A DNA stretch of 64,000 nt, taken from Chitinophagaceae bacterium. GTDB taxonomy: Bacteria; Bacteroidota; Bacteroidia; Chitinophagales; Chitinophagaceae. The stretch is taken from contig JALHRP010000010.1 of NCBI GenBank assembly GCA_022841365.1, positions 2,245 to 66,244 on the forward strand. The letters are read 5' to 3'. Positions 56,401 to 63,624 of this stretch are shown piece by piece. Each line of letters opens with the position of its first letter. The first letter of the stretch is position 1. A model generated the notes under the pieces. It ran no database searches and had not been told where the DNA came from. It saw only the letters and a list, made by a program, of their open reading frames with translations. A program made the position numbers and the translations under genes.

Positions 56401-56929
56401 TGATACTCCAGTGTCCTTCATTACTTCTTGTACGCAAAAACAAACGGTGTATACCGTTTGATAAACCCGTTGTGTTAATTGGAACAGCCAAATTGTTCAG
56501 ATCAACACCGGGTGTAATGGATATTGCAATACCATTACCAATGCCGGGATCATTATCAAAAAAATATTCTGCACCGGTAATATTCTGCGGTGCAGGTAAA
56601 ATAGCTGCATAGGCCGGATCAGCATCCACAATAAATTCTCCTGGTGTAGTGAGTGCCCAATGCCCTTCATTGTTAAGTGTACGTATCAATAAGCGATGAA
56701 CGCCATTGCTTAAACCGGTTGTATTGATTGAAACAAGCGCATTGGCTATATCTGTACCGGGAGTTATGGGAATGTTGGTGCCATTTCCAAACCCGGGATC
56801 AGCATCAAAAAAATACTCTGCTTTAATAATATTTTGCGGAGCAGGTGGAGATGCAGGATAATTTGGATCCTGCGCCAGTATACCACAGGCAAACAGCACC
56901 ATGCTTATGAACAGGATAAACTGTTTCAT
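50474..56929 (-). CDS. Giant surface protein with six N-terminal repeats, CARDB domains and a T9SS type A sorting domain
   Basis: 2151 residues from ATG 56929 (an earlier ATG at 56956 adds 9 residues). A signal peptide (MKQFILFISMVLFACGILAQ) is followed by six tandem repeats of ~85 residues (~20-530; cores PQNIIKAEYFFDADPGFGNG, NNEGHWSISNYR). After a middle beta domain come CARDB-like adhesion domains (for example LPDLTIDNFRQT, PDLTVGKITVSAS, SNESNNTEVF), then a fibronectin-like segment, and at the end a T9SS sorting domain (LLQNPVTDKAVLLF, LAAGVYTLHL, FRLVKTSE). It is exported to the surface by T9SS and probably acts in adhesion. The partner gene (57003-58058) precedes it. Confidence 0.88.
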   Translation of the reverse strand: MKQFILFISMVLFACGILAQDPNYPASPPAPQNIIKAEYFFDADPGFGNGTNIPITPGTDIANALVSINTTGLSNGVHRLLIRTLNNEGHWALTTPGEFIVDADPAYAAILPAPQNITGAEYFFDNDPGIGNGIAISITPGVDLNNLAVPINTTGLSNGIHRLFLRTRSNEGHWSIINYGLFAVDFDPAYPAVPATPQNIIQAEYFINTDPGIGNGTPITITPGVDIANYVAAINTSALTAGTTNQLFIRTKNNEGHWSISNYRIFVVDIVSDPVYPTVPAAPQNIIQAEYFINTDPGVGNGTPISITPGVDIANTVAAINTSALTAGTTNQVFIRTKNNEGHWSISNYRSFIVDIVSDPLYPASPAAPQNILQAEYFLNTDPGIGNGTPITIAPGVDIANIAASINTSGLSAGSTNQLFVRTKNNEGHWSISNYRTVIVDLVGDPVYPTVPAAPQNILRAEYFVDTDPGIGNAVPITVTPGVDISNISVAVNTNGLPVGVHQLVVRSYNAEGNWSISNVRTFNIGTISILPDSIVFPVTVINTTDTRSLVIRNNSSTAQTVTAVTVAAPFTTNFTTTRTINPGLTDTIRISFTPTAAVLYQDVISLQTSAGAYSIPVKGTGIAVISSWVLEPAAGYNYGNVQTGTSSNFNFTIRNTGNAAITLNEASSSHPAFVPTFTAGTVVPVNGSINLPVAFNPTAVTAYNAVLKIKATAGGPDSVTTSLSGNGFTPATPPVLSFVTNAPYDGVRGVNPAAGQTGTYTYKIVYRSADNRAPANGQPQIGIDLTGDQDFDDGGEGIFAMTKEGSSTDYVTGVVYSYTVNYNSYSNTMGYRFFAQDVLGNAAVTSNTAYYSGPIVTFQTLDLRLFANDISFSKNNPLPGESFTVTANIHNNSAFTAANVPVYFYRDTILIGSTTVAVVNPYSTATVTRTLSFAADGFYPIKVWIDPNKTLNESNVLNNYAIRPIIVGTPVLPGGITVTGTATVQTCPALRLIFSGNAQYYGTAIPTSVAGAEVTINTGTAILKTTTDASGNYYLAVENPPCGNTITYTVSVTDFTFTSNTFTGAVSVNCPAPNACGAPPVNGGAAIAITSSTQPCNLIVGNTVSTQITITYRGRNISNFWSSWDRIWKDTVKIFNNGVLIQTYYTDDIPDFGSAGTFPGDVKVFPVTVPITSAGPNNITAIATYQYNEFFQIPSSLYKGVFTNMTATAGTTVVGEANLPDLTIDNFRQTAYRSFSFNDRNLKCGTAGSHVVRMVDVTNPGAPVLLYETTVSSLGPQNSTSINVSLPTLSIGTHVIRIVTDTTGLVTETNELNNLFETTITVPQPDLTVGKITVSASNVAAGGAVTFKAVIKNSGTATGPFTVSFLANGLPIGSSIAVAGIGEKGETIVTSNVLNVLTADTDCAMDITVVADDGAAISESNESNNTEVFKFGTDVQPLLLPVEFGSASNPVRIRVNTAKQYNAYIRNTGSRDLRNVTVKFMYNGNKIGDALIPVIKAGMDFPAVASFNYTFTTVGPAVVTVISDTANVACEIDETNNTGDFNVVVTDSKEDYVVLSQFISPSSLNPNAGQSITIVGTVKNIGNKIAPASNMRFYVDNIKLGADVPFNTLQIGQDTTIAATVPYSSTIPGVKVVKITVDEDGLIAEEDENNNAATRIIIVGDAPDMTRNALQPIGFNPSGFNAGDSVTVSYQIRNAGSNTGTAWARLKIFDAMGTLTAIDSVQFTLVSNANTTISKRMFFAVDSGTVVAEIVNCSPLESNLLNNSDTLPFSIVAKMKASLSVTNLDMKAGAPQQLPGWIGGKIMLGDYDLTVNGTIVNFDTAHFIITNGTGRLKIVNSNPENIFPVGPSLYQSNFARINNAGTADHFSMRVVPYVLQNGTSGNNITSGYVNRTWFIDEDVPGGSNATVELFWFVADEQSAFGRGISRVAHFTGSWELGTAGAALQDSIGRYSRLHSGYTNFSPFSVTSNSAGLPLRFLSFTAAPVQNDVILNWTTDNEINTSHFDVEWSKDGIRFEKADAVRANNTSGVQRYSFTHRSPSGNILFYRIKQVDLDGKFEYSQTVQINRNTVASVVLLQNPVTDKAVLLFNKPAQKTTARLFNSNGQLVKQELIGEGTRQYSLSLHQLAAGVYTLHLQSPQGVVSFRLVKTSE

Positions 56930-56952
56930 AGTTAATAGTTTAAGGAGATGAT

Positions 56953-56991
56953 GCAATTTTTACTGCAGTTAATTGCTGCAGTAAAAATTGC
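56953..56991 (-). terminator. Long hairpin between the beta-helix and giant protein genes
   Basis: A 16-bp perfect palindrome (GCAATTTTTACTGCAG / CTGCAGTAAAAATTGC) with a 7-nt loop lies between the two genes of the operon. Without a T-run after it, it may act as a partial terminator, a processing site or a stabiliser that sets the ratio of the two proteins. Confidence 0.6.
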
Positions 56992-57002
56992 AGTGCCTGT
57001 GA

Positions 57003-58058
57003 TTAATTGTTGTTCCTTGTGCTGATGGTTACATTCATACTGTTGGTACCTGCAGGAATTGAAACAGGAACCGTTAAGGTATAAATGGAAGGAATGTTTG
57101 GAATGCCCGATAATTTGTAGGGATCAGTTGCTCCAAATGCACCACAGTCGGGTGTTACAACGGTGCCTACAGTTAAACCTGCTGCAAGGGCAGGAGAACC
57201 GGCTTTTAGTGCCATTCTTGAATCTAAACTGCCTGTGGAGCCACCTACATATACATTTGCCATGTTTACATTAATCTGATTTCCTACGGCAGTTGGTGGT
57301 AGTGTTTGTGCTACCTGAAAGAGATTGTTTTTTAAAACACAATTGGTAAAATTGCTTTGACTGGGTACTCCAAAAATATTGTTTGCAACGTAACAGTTTG
57401 CGAGAGTAAATGTGTTACCTCCTGTTACACTGTTATTCCTTACAATATTACCTGTTCCTGAAAGTTGATTGATGTTAATGTAAGCTCCGGCATAGAAGAT
57501 TGTATTCTCACAAACAAAGTTGGTGATTGTTACTGTTGTAGAAGAGGAGAGCGCTGCACCATTATTAAAAAAACATTTACGAATGCTTACATTGTCATTG
57601 GTTCCGTTTTCGAAATAAAGTCCGCTGGGAAAATATACTTTTTCAAAACTGATATTGCTTGCTCCGTTAAAATAAACACTTCCCTGGATGGTAACACCTA
57701 TAAACCGGCTGCCGTTTGCACCGCTGCCAATTCTGAAAAAATCGAGTTTACAATCCTGTGTAGCTGCCTGCAGTCCTGTGTTTGCAGGGGTAGTTGTATT
57801 TGTTGGGTCTAAAAAATAACCAACACCTATTACAACCACACGTTTTGCAAGTGTACCCGTTCCGCCGTAGCTTACTGCACTTGGTTCAAGATGAATGGTA
57901 TCTCCGTTAGCAACGGATGATGAAGTAACAGCTGCATTAAACGTAGTAAAATCAGCAACCACGCCTGCGTTGTTATTTACACGCCAGATTTTTGCCTGTG
58001 CATTGAAAGCAGTGAAAATGGAAAAGATAAAGACGGGGGTAAAAATTTTGCGTAACAT
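57003..58058 (-). CDS. Exported right-handed beta-helix-like protein
   Basis: 351 residues. Signal peptide to about residue 22 (FNAQA). From about residue 90 to 250 are short rungs rich in Asn, Val, Ile and Phe (FIGVTIQGSVYFNGASNISFEKVYF, NVSIRKCFFNNGA, IVRNNSVTGGNTFTLANCYVANNIFG, split), as in parallel beta-helices of the pectate lyase/NosD type. No catalytic motif seen. First gene of the operon with the giant CARDB/T9SS protein; its own C-terminus shows no sorting domain. Confidence 0.75.
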   Translation of the reverse strand: MLRKIFTPVFIFSIFTAFNAQAKIWRVNNNAGVVADFTTFNAAVTSSSVANGDTIHLEPSAVSYGGTGTLAKRVVVIGVGYFLDPTNTTTPANTGLQAATQDCKLDFFRIGSGANGSRFIGVTIQGSVYFNGASNISFEKVYFPSGLYFENGTNDNVSIRKCFFNNGAALSSSTTVTITNFVCENTIFYAGAYININQLSGTGNIVRNNSVTGGNTFTLANCYVANNIFGVPSQSNFTNCVLKNNLFQVAQTLPPTAVGNQINVNMANVYVGGSTGSLDSRMALKAGSPALAAGLTVGTVVTPDCGAFGATDPYKLSGIPNIPSIYTLTVPVSIPAGTNSMNVTISTRNNN

Positions 58059-58142
58059 GTAATTGTGTTTTTTTTTGATAAATAAAATGGCTTAACAATA
58101 GAAAAGGATGGATTGGTTTTGCAGGAGCCGGAAATGCAGTTA

Positions 58143-58190
58143 CAAAAATTGACCAAATGAAAACAGCAGTCAATCCCCAAAAAGTGGGAG
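58143..58190 (-). promoter_or_regulatory. Shared promoter module 2 (dyad + spacer + -7-like box)
   Basis: On the minus strand: the dyad-containing CTCCCACTTTTTGGGGAT (58190-58173), 22 nt that include TTTTCAT at the same place as in module 1, then AATTTTTG (58150-58143). 85 nt before the 58058 start codon. It lies between divergent genes, so it may also act on the histidine kinase operon at 58311. Confidence 0.62.
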
Positions 58191-58310
58191 AAAACTATTT
58201 ATACAGTAAAATCATGGAAAAAGGGGAGGGGTTTCTGAGAGTTACTTAGTTTATTTGTATTATAGCAGAACTAATTATCCATCTTCATTACAGAACCTGT
58301 ATATGTACTG

Positions 58311-60287
58311 GTGAAAAATACATTGTTCATATTAACCATATTTCTCTCTTGCTGTTTTCCTGCTGTACTTCATGCACAGAATCAACTCATAGATAGTTTT
58401 TATCGGGAACTAAAAAATGCAAAAAGTGATTCTGTTAAATTAAACATACGTGCCAGGATAGCACTCGAAAATTCTAAAAAGGATTTTATTGCTGCTGAGA
58501 AAGAACTGGATGATGTAAAACGTATTTGTCTTGAAAAAAACCTGCCCTTTAACTATGTATATGCAGAAAGGCTGCTTGGTGCTATTTATTATGAACGGGG
58601 TGATTATGTAAAAGCAATTATCACTTATAATGAACTTGAAACAGCTATCCAACGTCTTCCCGAAGGGAAGCGTAAGGCAAAAGAACTGGGAATGCTGTAT
58701 AATGATTTGGGTGCTTCTTATTCGCTGATAAATGATCTGGAGAATGCACAAAAATTTTACAGTCAAAGCATTCAATTGTATGAAATAAGTAAAGATTCAT
58801 CCGGCCTCATCTTAACGTATTTCAATCTGGCTTTTGTATTTATTGATATGCAGGAGTGGGCCAAAGCAATTGATTATCTGAAAAAAAGTATTGACAATGG
58901 AGGTAAAACAGTTGACTGGCAATTACTTGCTTTTGATTCATATGCAAGAGCAGCAGCTATTTCATTTAAGTTAAACCGGATGCAGGAAGGAAGAAAACTG
59001 CTTGCAGATTGTGAACGATTATTTCCTCAAGTGCCGTTAGATCTGGACCGTATCTATTTTCATAATGCTTACGGCGAGTTTTATTATGCACAAAATAATA
59101 TGAAGGCTGCACTTGCCAGTCATGTTTCTTCTTATCAATACAGTTTACTGTGGCGTGATCCGTATTATATTTCTGACGAAGCCTTGCACATTGGTAAAAT
59201 TTATGTGCAACTGGGCAAAGCCGATTCTGCTGAACATTATTTCCGTATTGCATTAGACACGGCAAAGGCATATAACTATATGCCCAAGATCAGATTTATA
59301 TTAAACGAATGGAGCGATTATTATGCATCTGCAGGTAATTACAGAGAGGCTTATCTTCTGCGCACAGAATTGCTCCATTTTACCGACAGTTTAGTGGCAT
59401 TACAAAATCACAACCGTCTGTTATTGTTTGATGCGAGATTTCAGAGTATACAGAAAGAGAATAAAATTAAACAGCTTGAAACAGATAAACAGCTGCAGGC
59501 GTTTGCAATCCGCCAGAAAAATATTCTGAATTATATTCTTATCGGTGGTGCGTTTATTATCCTTATCATTTCATTGCTTACTTACAGAAACTACCGTCAA
59601 AAACAAAAACTGCAACAGCAACGGATAACTGAACTTGAGACAGAAAAAAAGCTGGCAGCTACTGAAGCCGTATTAAAAGGTGAAGAGCAGGAACGTACAA
59701 GGCTGGCCAAAGATCTGCATGATGGTTTAGGTGGTATGCTGAGCGGAATTAAACATTCATTTACAACTATGAAAGGAAATATTGTTTTAACACCCGATGT
59801 GGCATTGGCATTTGAACGGAGTATGGACATGCTCGACAGTTCAATTAAAGAGTTGCGCATGGTAGCTCATAACCTGATGCCGGAGAGTTTAGTGAAGTTT
59901 GGTTTAGATACAGCCTTAAAAGATTTTTGTAAGAGCATTACGGGCAGTGGTGTGTTGCAGGTAGACTATCATTCTTTTGGAATGGAGCAGTTAAAAACGG
60001 ATCAGAATTTGGAAATTACTTTGTACAGGATTATACAAGAGCTGGTGAATAACAGTATTAAGCATGCAGCAGCAAAAGAAGCGATTGTACAATTGCAGCA
60101 TGAGTATGGGTTGTTAAGTGTTACTGTTGAAGATAACGGCAAAGGCTTTGATACTGCCTGTCTTGATATGTCACGTGGAATCGGATGGAGCAATATCCAG
60201 AACAGAGTTGACTATTTAAAGGGAACATTGAGTCTTGTCTCAGAAAAGGGGAAGGGTACGAGTGTAACAATTGAAATAAAAGTATGA
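58311..60287 (+). CDS. Sensor histidine kinase with TPR sensor region (NarX/LiaS-like)
   Basis: 658 residues, GTG start at 58311, signal peptide to about residue 23. A periplasmic TPR-like helical region (~25-395; for example GAIYYERGDYVKAIITYNEL, LILTYFNLAFVFIDMQEW, split), a membrane helix (~403-424), a coiled coil, then the HisKA_3 dimerisation domain with the phospho-acceptor His in AKDLHDGLGGMLSG (~470-483) and an HATPase domain (N box ELVNNSIKHAA, G1 VEDNGKGFD). It should phosphorylate the response regulator whose gene overlaps its end by 4 nt. TPR sensors suggest it reads a protein or envelope signal. Confidence 0.93.
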   Translation: MKNTLFILTIFLSCCFPAVLHAQNQLIDSFYRELKNAKSDSVKLNIRARIALENSKKDFIAAEKELDDVKRICLEKNLPFNYVYAERLLGAIYYERGDYVKAIITYNELETAIQRLPEGKRKAKELGMLYNDLGASYSLINDLENAQKFYSQSIQLYEISKDSSGLILTYFNLAFVFIDMQEWAKAIDYLKKSIDNGGKTVDWQLLAFDSYARAAAISFKLNRMQEGRKLLADCERLFPQVPLDLDRIYFHNAYGEFYYAQNNMKAALASHVSSYQYSLLWRDPYYISDEALHIGKIYVQLGKADSAEHYFRIALDTAKAYNYMPKIRFILNEWSDYYASAGNYREAYLLRTELLHFTDSLVALQNHNRLLLFDARFQSIQKENKIKQLETDKQLQAFAIRQKNILNYILIGGAFIILIISLLTYRNYRQKQKLQQQRITELETEKKLAATEAVLKGEEQERTRLAKDLHDGLGGMLSGIKHSFTTMKGNIVLTPDVALAFERSMDMLDSSIKELRMVAHNLMPESLVKFGLDTALKDFCKSITGSGVLQVDYHSFGMEQLKTDQNLEITLYRIIQELVNNSIKHAAAKEAIVQLQHEYGLLSVTVEDNGKGFDTACLDMSRGIGWSNIQNRVDYLKGTLSLVSEKGKGTSVTIEIKV

Positions 60288-60910
60288 ATGCAATAACTGT
60301 TTTTATTGTTGATGATCACTTTATGGTGATTGAAGGGATACAGGCATTGCTGTTACCTGAAAACAGTATTCAGGTAATCGGGCATGCTTCCAATACAGCA
60401 TCCTGTATGTCGTTTTTACAGCATCAGCAACCTGATGTTATGCTCCTGGATATAAACCTGGGTGCAGAAAGTGGTATTGATCTCTGCACAATGGTTAAAA
60501 AAACGTACCCTCAGATTATGATCCTTGCACTGAGTACATTTAACCAGTTTAGTTTTATTGATAAGATGATTGATAACGGAGCTTCAGGCTATCTGCTTAA
60601 AAATGCAGAGGGGCATGAAATTTCAGAAGCTATTCATACAGTGATAAAAGGTGGAACATATTTAAGTAAAGAAGTAACTGAAACACTTAAAGCTGTTGAA
60701 GAAGGGAAAAAAGATAAACCTGCATTGACAAGAAGAGAAAAAGAAGTGCTGGAGTTAATTGCTGATGGATTAACCAATCAGGAAATTGCAGATAAACTCT
60801 TTATTGCCCTGTCAACAGTTGATTCTCACCGCAAAAATCTGCTGGCAAAATTCGATGTAAAAAACACCGCTTCATTAATACGTTTGGCTGCAAGGCTGCA
60901 ATTTATCTGA
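60284..60910 (+). CDS. NarL/LuxR-family response regulator
   Basis: 208 residues. Receiver domain 1-125 with the acidic pair in VDDHFM and the phospho-Asp in DVMLLDINLG (~54-57), Thr/Ser in ALSTFNQF and Lys in YLLKNAEG. C-terminal LuxR helix-turn-helix (~145-205: TRREKEVLELIADGLTNQEIADKLFIALSTVDSHRKNLLAKF, split). Overlaps the kinase gene (ATGA), so it is the cognate partner. A candidate activator of the shared promoter modules. Confidence 0.94.
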   Translation: MNAITVFIVDDHFMVIEGIQALLLPENSIQVIGHASNTASCMSFLQHQQPDVMLLDINLGAESGIDLCTMVKKTYPQIMILALSTFNQFSFIDKMIDNGASGYLLKNAEGHEISEAIHTVIKGGTYLSKEVTETLKAVEEGKKDKPALTRREKEVLELIADGLTNQEIADKLFIALSTVDSHRKNLLAKFDVKNTASLIRLAARLQFI

Positions 60911-61682
60911 TGTAAATATTGGAATGAGTTTGATAAAGCCATCCCGCCAACGCTGCGTACCTGAATTTTTTATGCGGCATATTTTGTTGCAGGTACAACG
61001 CCTCCTGTTGTATCTTTTTTTCCATGTAGGCTTCAGAACGGTCAAATCCTGCATTGTAAACGGTTGCATACCATTGCAGCTGATGCAATTCATTATCAAA
61101 TTTCTTTGTCTGAAATAGTTTGTTGCATATAGCAACAAAGGCAGTTAAATAAATCAGTTGCCAGTCTGTATCCTGCAGCCGTTCTATACGTTCACGCCTG
61201 ATGGTTTCAGTGTCTGTCGTATTATAACCAAGCTGCAACTCATGATACACAGCAGCTGGTAACAATGTTTTTGCTTTTATCTCCATTTGCTCAGCAAACG
61301 AAGGTTTCATTTGAAAAAGACCAACGGAGAAATCGGCATATTCTTTTCCGAACTGCACATAGAGCGTTCGCAGGCTTTCTGTTTCAACATCATCTTTTAA
61401 TTGGTGAAACCGCATCACTTCAGGAAATACCAGGCTTTTCATAAATACAGGATTGCTGTTACACACTTTACTGCAAGGAATAAAGCTGTTGTTTAGTTGA
61501 TCTAAATGCTTCATTGCTTCAGCAGCTTTTGCATGAAACCCATTTCCAAAATCGGCATTCCTGTAATTTTCTTTTGCAACAAGGAAGCCTGCAATAAGCA
61601 CCAGAAGCAACAGAAACGAAGCTGCAGGTTTATAAAATTTTCTTACAGATGTATACATCTTTGTCAGCCGTTTCAGTTTCAT
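60903..61682 (-). CDS. Membrane-anchored lytic-transglycosylase-like protein
   Basis: 259 residues. An N-terminal membrane helix (~19-38) precedes a helical domain of the lysozyme/SLT type: VFPEVMRFHQL with a possible catalytic Glu (~87), DFSVGLFQMKPSF (the usual x-x-GLMQ-x-x-P pattern, ~113-125) and QWYATVYNAGF near 205 (the YNAG of SLT enzymes). Activity is plausible but unproved. Its first 53 nt overlap the 3' end of the preceding gene (ATG at 61658 is an alternative start with a 29-nt overlap) and its last 8 nt overlap the convergent regulator. Confidence 0.75.
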   Translation of the reverse strand: MKLKRLTKMYTSVRKFYKPAASFLLLLVLIAGFLVAKENYRNADFGNGFHAKAAEAMKHLDQLNNSFIPCSKVCNSNPVFMKSLVFPEVMRFHQLKDDVETESLRTLYVQFGKEYADFSVGLFQMKPSFAEQMEIKAKTLLPAAVYHELQLGYNTTDTETIRRERIERLQDTDWQLIYLTAFVAICNKLFQTKKFDNELHQLQWYATVYNAGFDRSEAYMEKKIQQEALYLQQNMPHKKFRYAALAGWLYQTHSNIYIR

Positions 61683-62790
61683 GAATTTTAAAGTAACAGA
61701 TGGTTGGTTGGTTACTAATGGTTACAAAGCGTGGAAATACAACAGCAGTAAGCGCTTCTTCGCTGCCATCTCCCCGATAGAGCTTGCCTCCATGATAATA
61801 AACGGATTTTTTATAGTCCGGCATAATAAACAGACGATGTATACTTGTTACAGGTACTTTAAACACGGCTTCTTCTTTTCCATTTACCATTAATTGTGTT
61901 GGACTTTGAGAAGGAATTGAAATGATATCTCCATTGTCAGCGACTGTTGTTGAGGATGCATTGCCTGTATAAATTTCGTTGATGGATGCTTCCTGCTTTT
62001 TACCGGTAGATGAAATGATAACTGCTTTCTGTGCTCCATTATCAAGTATAGTTAAAGCAGCTGCTGAAAAAGTACTGCTGATCATCAGCTTTACCGGAAA
62101 GCTGGCATTGCTTCCTTCTTTCTGCTTTACACCTGCTTCGTTGATCAGGTAATTATTACCCATCCCCATTTTCGCCATCATATCAGTACTGCCACCAATG
62201 ATCACAGCAGCCCAGAATTTCTTTTTGTCGGGTGATACCCTCATTCTGGCAACATAATCAAATGGGCCGTAAGTTTTTCCATTGAATACCAGGTATAATT
62301 TATTATTGATGGTTTTACTGTATTGTATAGGAACCGGGTCTTTCTTATCCGGATTCAGTTCGATCGTTTCATCATCTTTTCCACCTCCTTCTTCCGTAAC
62401 AGATTTTATTTGCAACTCATTTACCGGCGGTTCTTTAAACGAGCCTGTCCGTTTACCATCTTCAATAAGAAAGTATTCATAGTTTCTGTTTGATACAACA
62501 AATGCATAACTCATCTTCCCGCTTTTTGTAATTATTCTTGTTTCATCAAACAGAAATGTTTCACCTTTTGCCAGCGTAAATACTTTTTCGCAATCGGGTG
62601 TAGGTACCCATTTTGCAGATGTTTTATTTGAAACAGTTGAATTGTTTTTTGACTGTCCATCCCGGGTTTGCTGCTCATTTCCATTTTTTGGTTCAATTAT
62701 TTGCTGCGTTTTATCTTTTATTTTTTTCAGGAGTTGTGCATTTGTATTAACAGTCATCAATATCAGCAGGATTGTACATAGTTTTTTCAT
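61630..62790 (-). CDS. Exported protein of unknown function
   Basis: 386 residues. Signal peptide MKKLCTILLILMTVNTNAQ. After a Lys/Gln/Asn-rich stretch (~20-58) come beta segments that contain WD-like short repeats (LVFNGKTYGPFDYVARMRVSPDKKKFWAAVIIGG, split). No catalytic motif or family recognised; the pattern resembles a beta-propeller. The 3' end overlaps the transglycosylase-like gene, so the pair is translated in a coupled way. A promoter module lies upstream at 62855-62902. Confidence 0.7.
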   Translation of the reverse strand: MKKLCTILLILMTVNTNAQLLKKIKDKTQQIIEPKNGNEQQTRDGQSKNNSTVSNKTSAKWVPTPDCEKVFTLAKGETFLFDETRIITKSGKMSYAFVVSNRNYEYFLIEDGKRTGSFKEPPVNELQIKSVTEEGGGKDDETIELNPDKKDPVPIQYSKTINNKLYLVFNGKTYGPFDYVARMRVSPDKKKFWAAVIIGGSTDMMAKMGMGNNYLINEAGVKQKEGSNASFPVKLMISSTFSAAALTILDNGAQKAVIISSTGKKQEASINEIYTGNASSTTVADNGDIISIPSQSPTQLMVNGKEEAVFKVPVTSIHRLFIMPDYKKSVYYHGGKLYRGDGSEEALTAVVFPRFVTISNQPTICYFKIHETETADKDVYICKKIL

Positions 62791-62854
62791 AACCTTGTTT
62801 TAATCACAGTGTAAAAAATATTCCTGCTATCCGGCACACAGGAATTTGAACATA

Positions 62855-62902
62855 TAAATATGTTGTATTGCCCGGGTGGTTACAATCCCTAAAAAGTAGG
62901 AG
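62855..62902 (-). promoter_or_regulatory. Shared promoter module 3 (dyad + spacer + -7-like box)
   Basis: On the minus strand: CTCCTACTTTTTAGGGAT (62902-62885), 22 nt, then CATATTTA (62862-62855). The dyad has changed in both arms together (CCTA-n5-TAGG instead of CCCA-n5-TGGG), which keeps it symmetrical. 65 nt before the 62790 start codon. Confidence 0.6.
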
Positions 62903-62930
62903 TTTATAAAAAGAAGTGTTGCGGCAAGCG

Positions 62931-63554
62931 TTAATTTCTTCCCGTTATTTTGTTAACAGCTTCAATGCGGCTCTGCACCTGTAATTTTTCATAAATATTA
63001 CGGGCATGTGTGCGTACCGTTTCCAAACCAATATTCAGTTCGGCAGCTATTTCTTTATAGCGTAATCCTTTTGAAAGCGATTTCAGGATTTCTTTTTCAC
63101 GCAGTGTCAGCAGATCAGCATCGTCAATTGAATCTCTTTTTTGAAAAGAGGCAATCACCTTTCTTGCAATCTGGCTGCTCATAGGCGATCCGCCATTATA
63201 TACTTCTGTAATAGAGTCTAAAATTTTAGACGGCGCTGTTTTTTTCAGCAGATAACCGCTGGCACCTGCTTTTAGCGATTCAAAAATACTTTCATCATCT
63301 TCATAAACGGTACTCATGATAAATTGTGTACGGGTGCATGTAGTTTTTAATTTCCGTACAGCTTCAATTCCGTTTATGCCGGGCAGATTAATATCCATCA
63401 ATGCCACATCCGGACAAATTTCCGGTAATTTTTCCAACGCCTCTTCTCCATTTGCAAAAGTTCTTGCACAGGTAAATCCATCGCTGCCATCAATGAGTAT
63501 CTGCAGCCCTTCTCTTATCTCTTTGATATCTTCTATTATTACTACCGTAATCAC
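62931..63554 (-). CDS. NarL/LuxR-family response regulator
   Basis: 207 residues. Receiver domain with the acidic pair in IIEDIKE (~7-9), phospho-Asp in DVALMDINLPGING (~54), Ser/Thr in IMSTVYEDD (~83) and Lys in YLLKKTAP (~105). LuxR helix-turn-helix (~147-200: LTLREKEILKSLSKGLRYKEIAAELNIGLETVRTHARNIYEKL, split). It lies 70 nt after the histidine kinase fragment on the same strand, so the two form a second two-component system. Confidence 0.93.
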   Translation of the reverse strand: MITVVIIEDIKEIREGLQILIDGSDGFTCARTFANGEEALEKLPEICPDVALMDINLPGINGIEAVRKLKTTCTRTQFIMSTVYEDDESIFESLKAGASGYLLKKTAPSKILDSITEVYNGGSPMSSQIARKVIASFQKRDSIDDADLLTLREKEILKSLSKGLRYKEIAAELNIGLETVRTHARNIYEKLQVQSRIEAVNKITGRN

Positions 63555-63624
63555 TTTTAGTATATGTTTAATGGTTTCGCATAAAATTAAATCATCCTGC
63601 TACTTTTCGGGTAACCAAAAAGGG

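Noticed and set aside
63597-63620. A near match to the shared dyad (CTACTTTTCGGGTAA) on the plus strand
   Set aside because: One base shorter, in the other orientation, without the spaced -7-like box, and between two genes of a likely operon.
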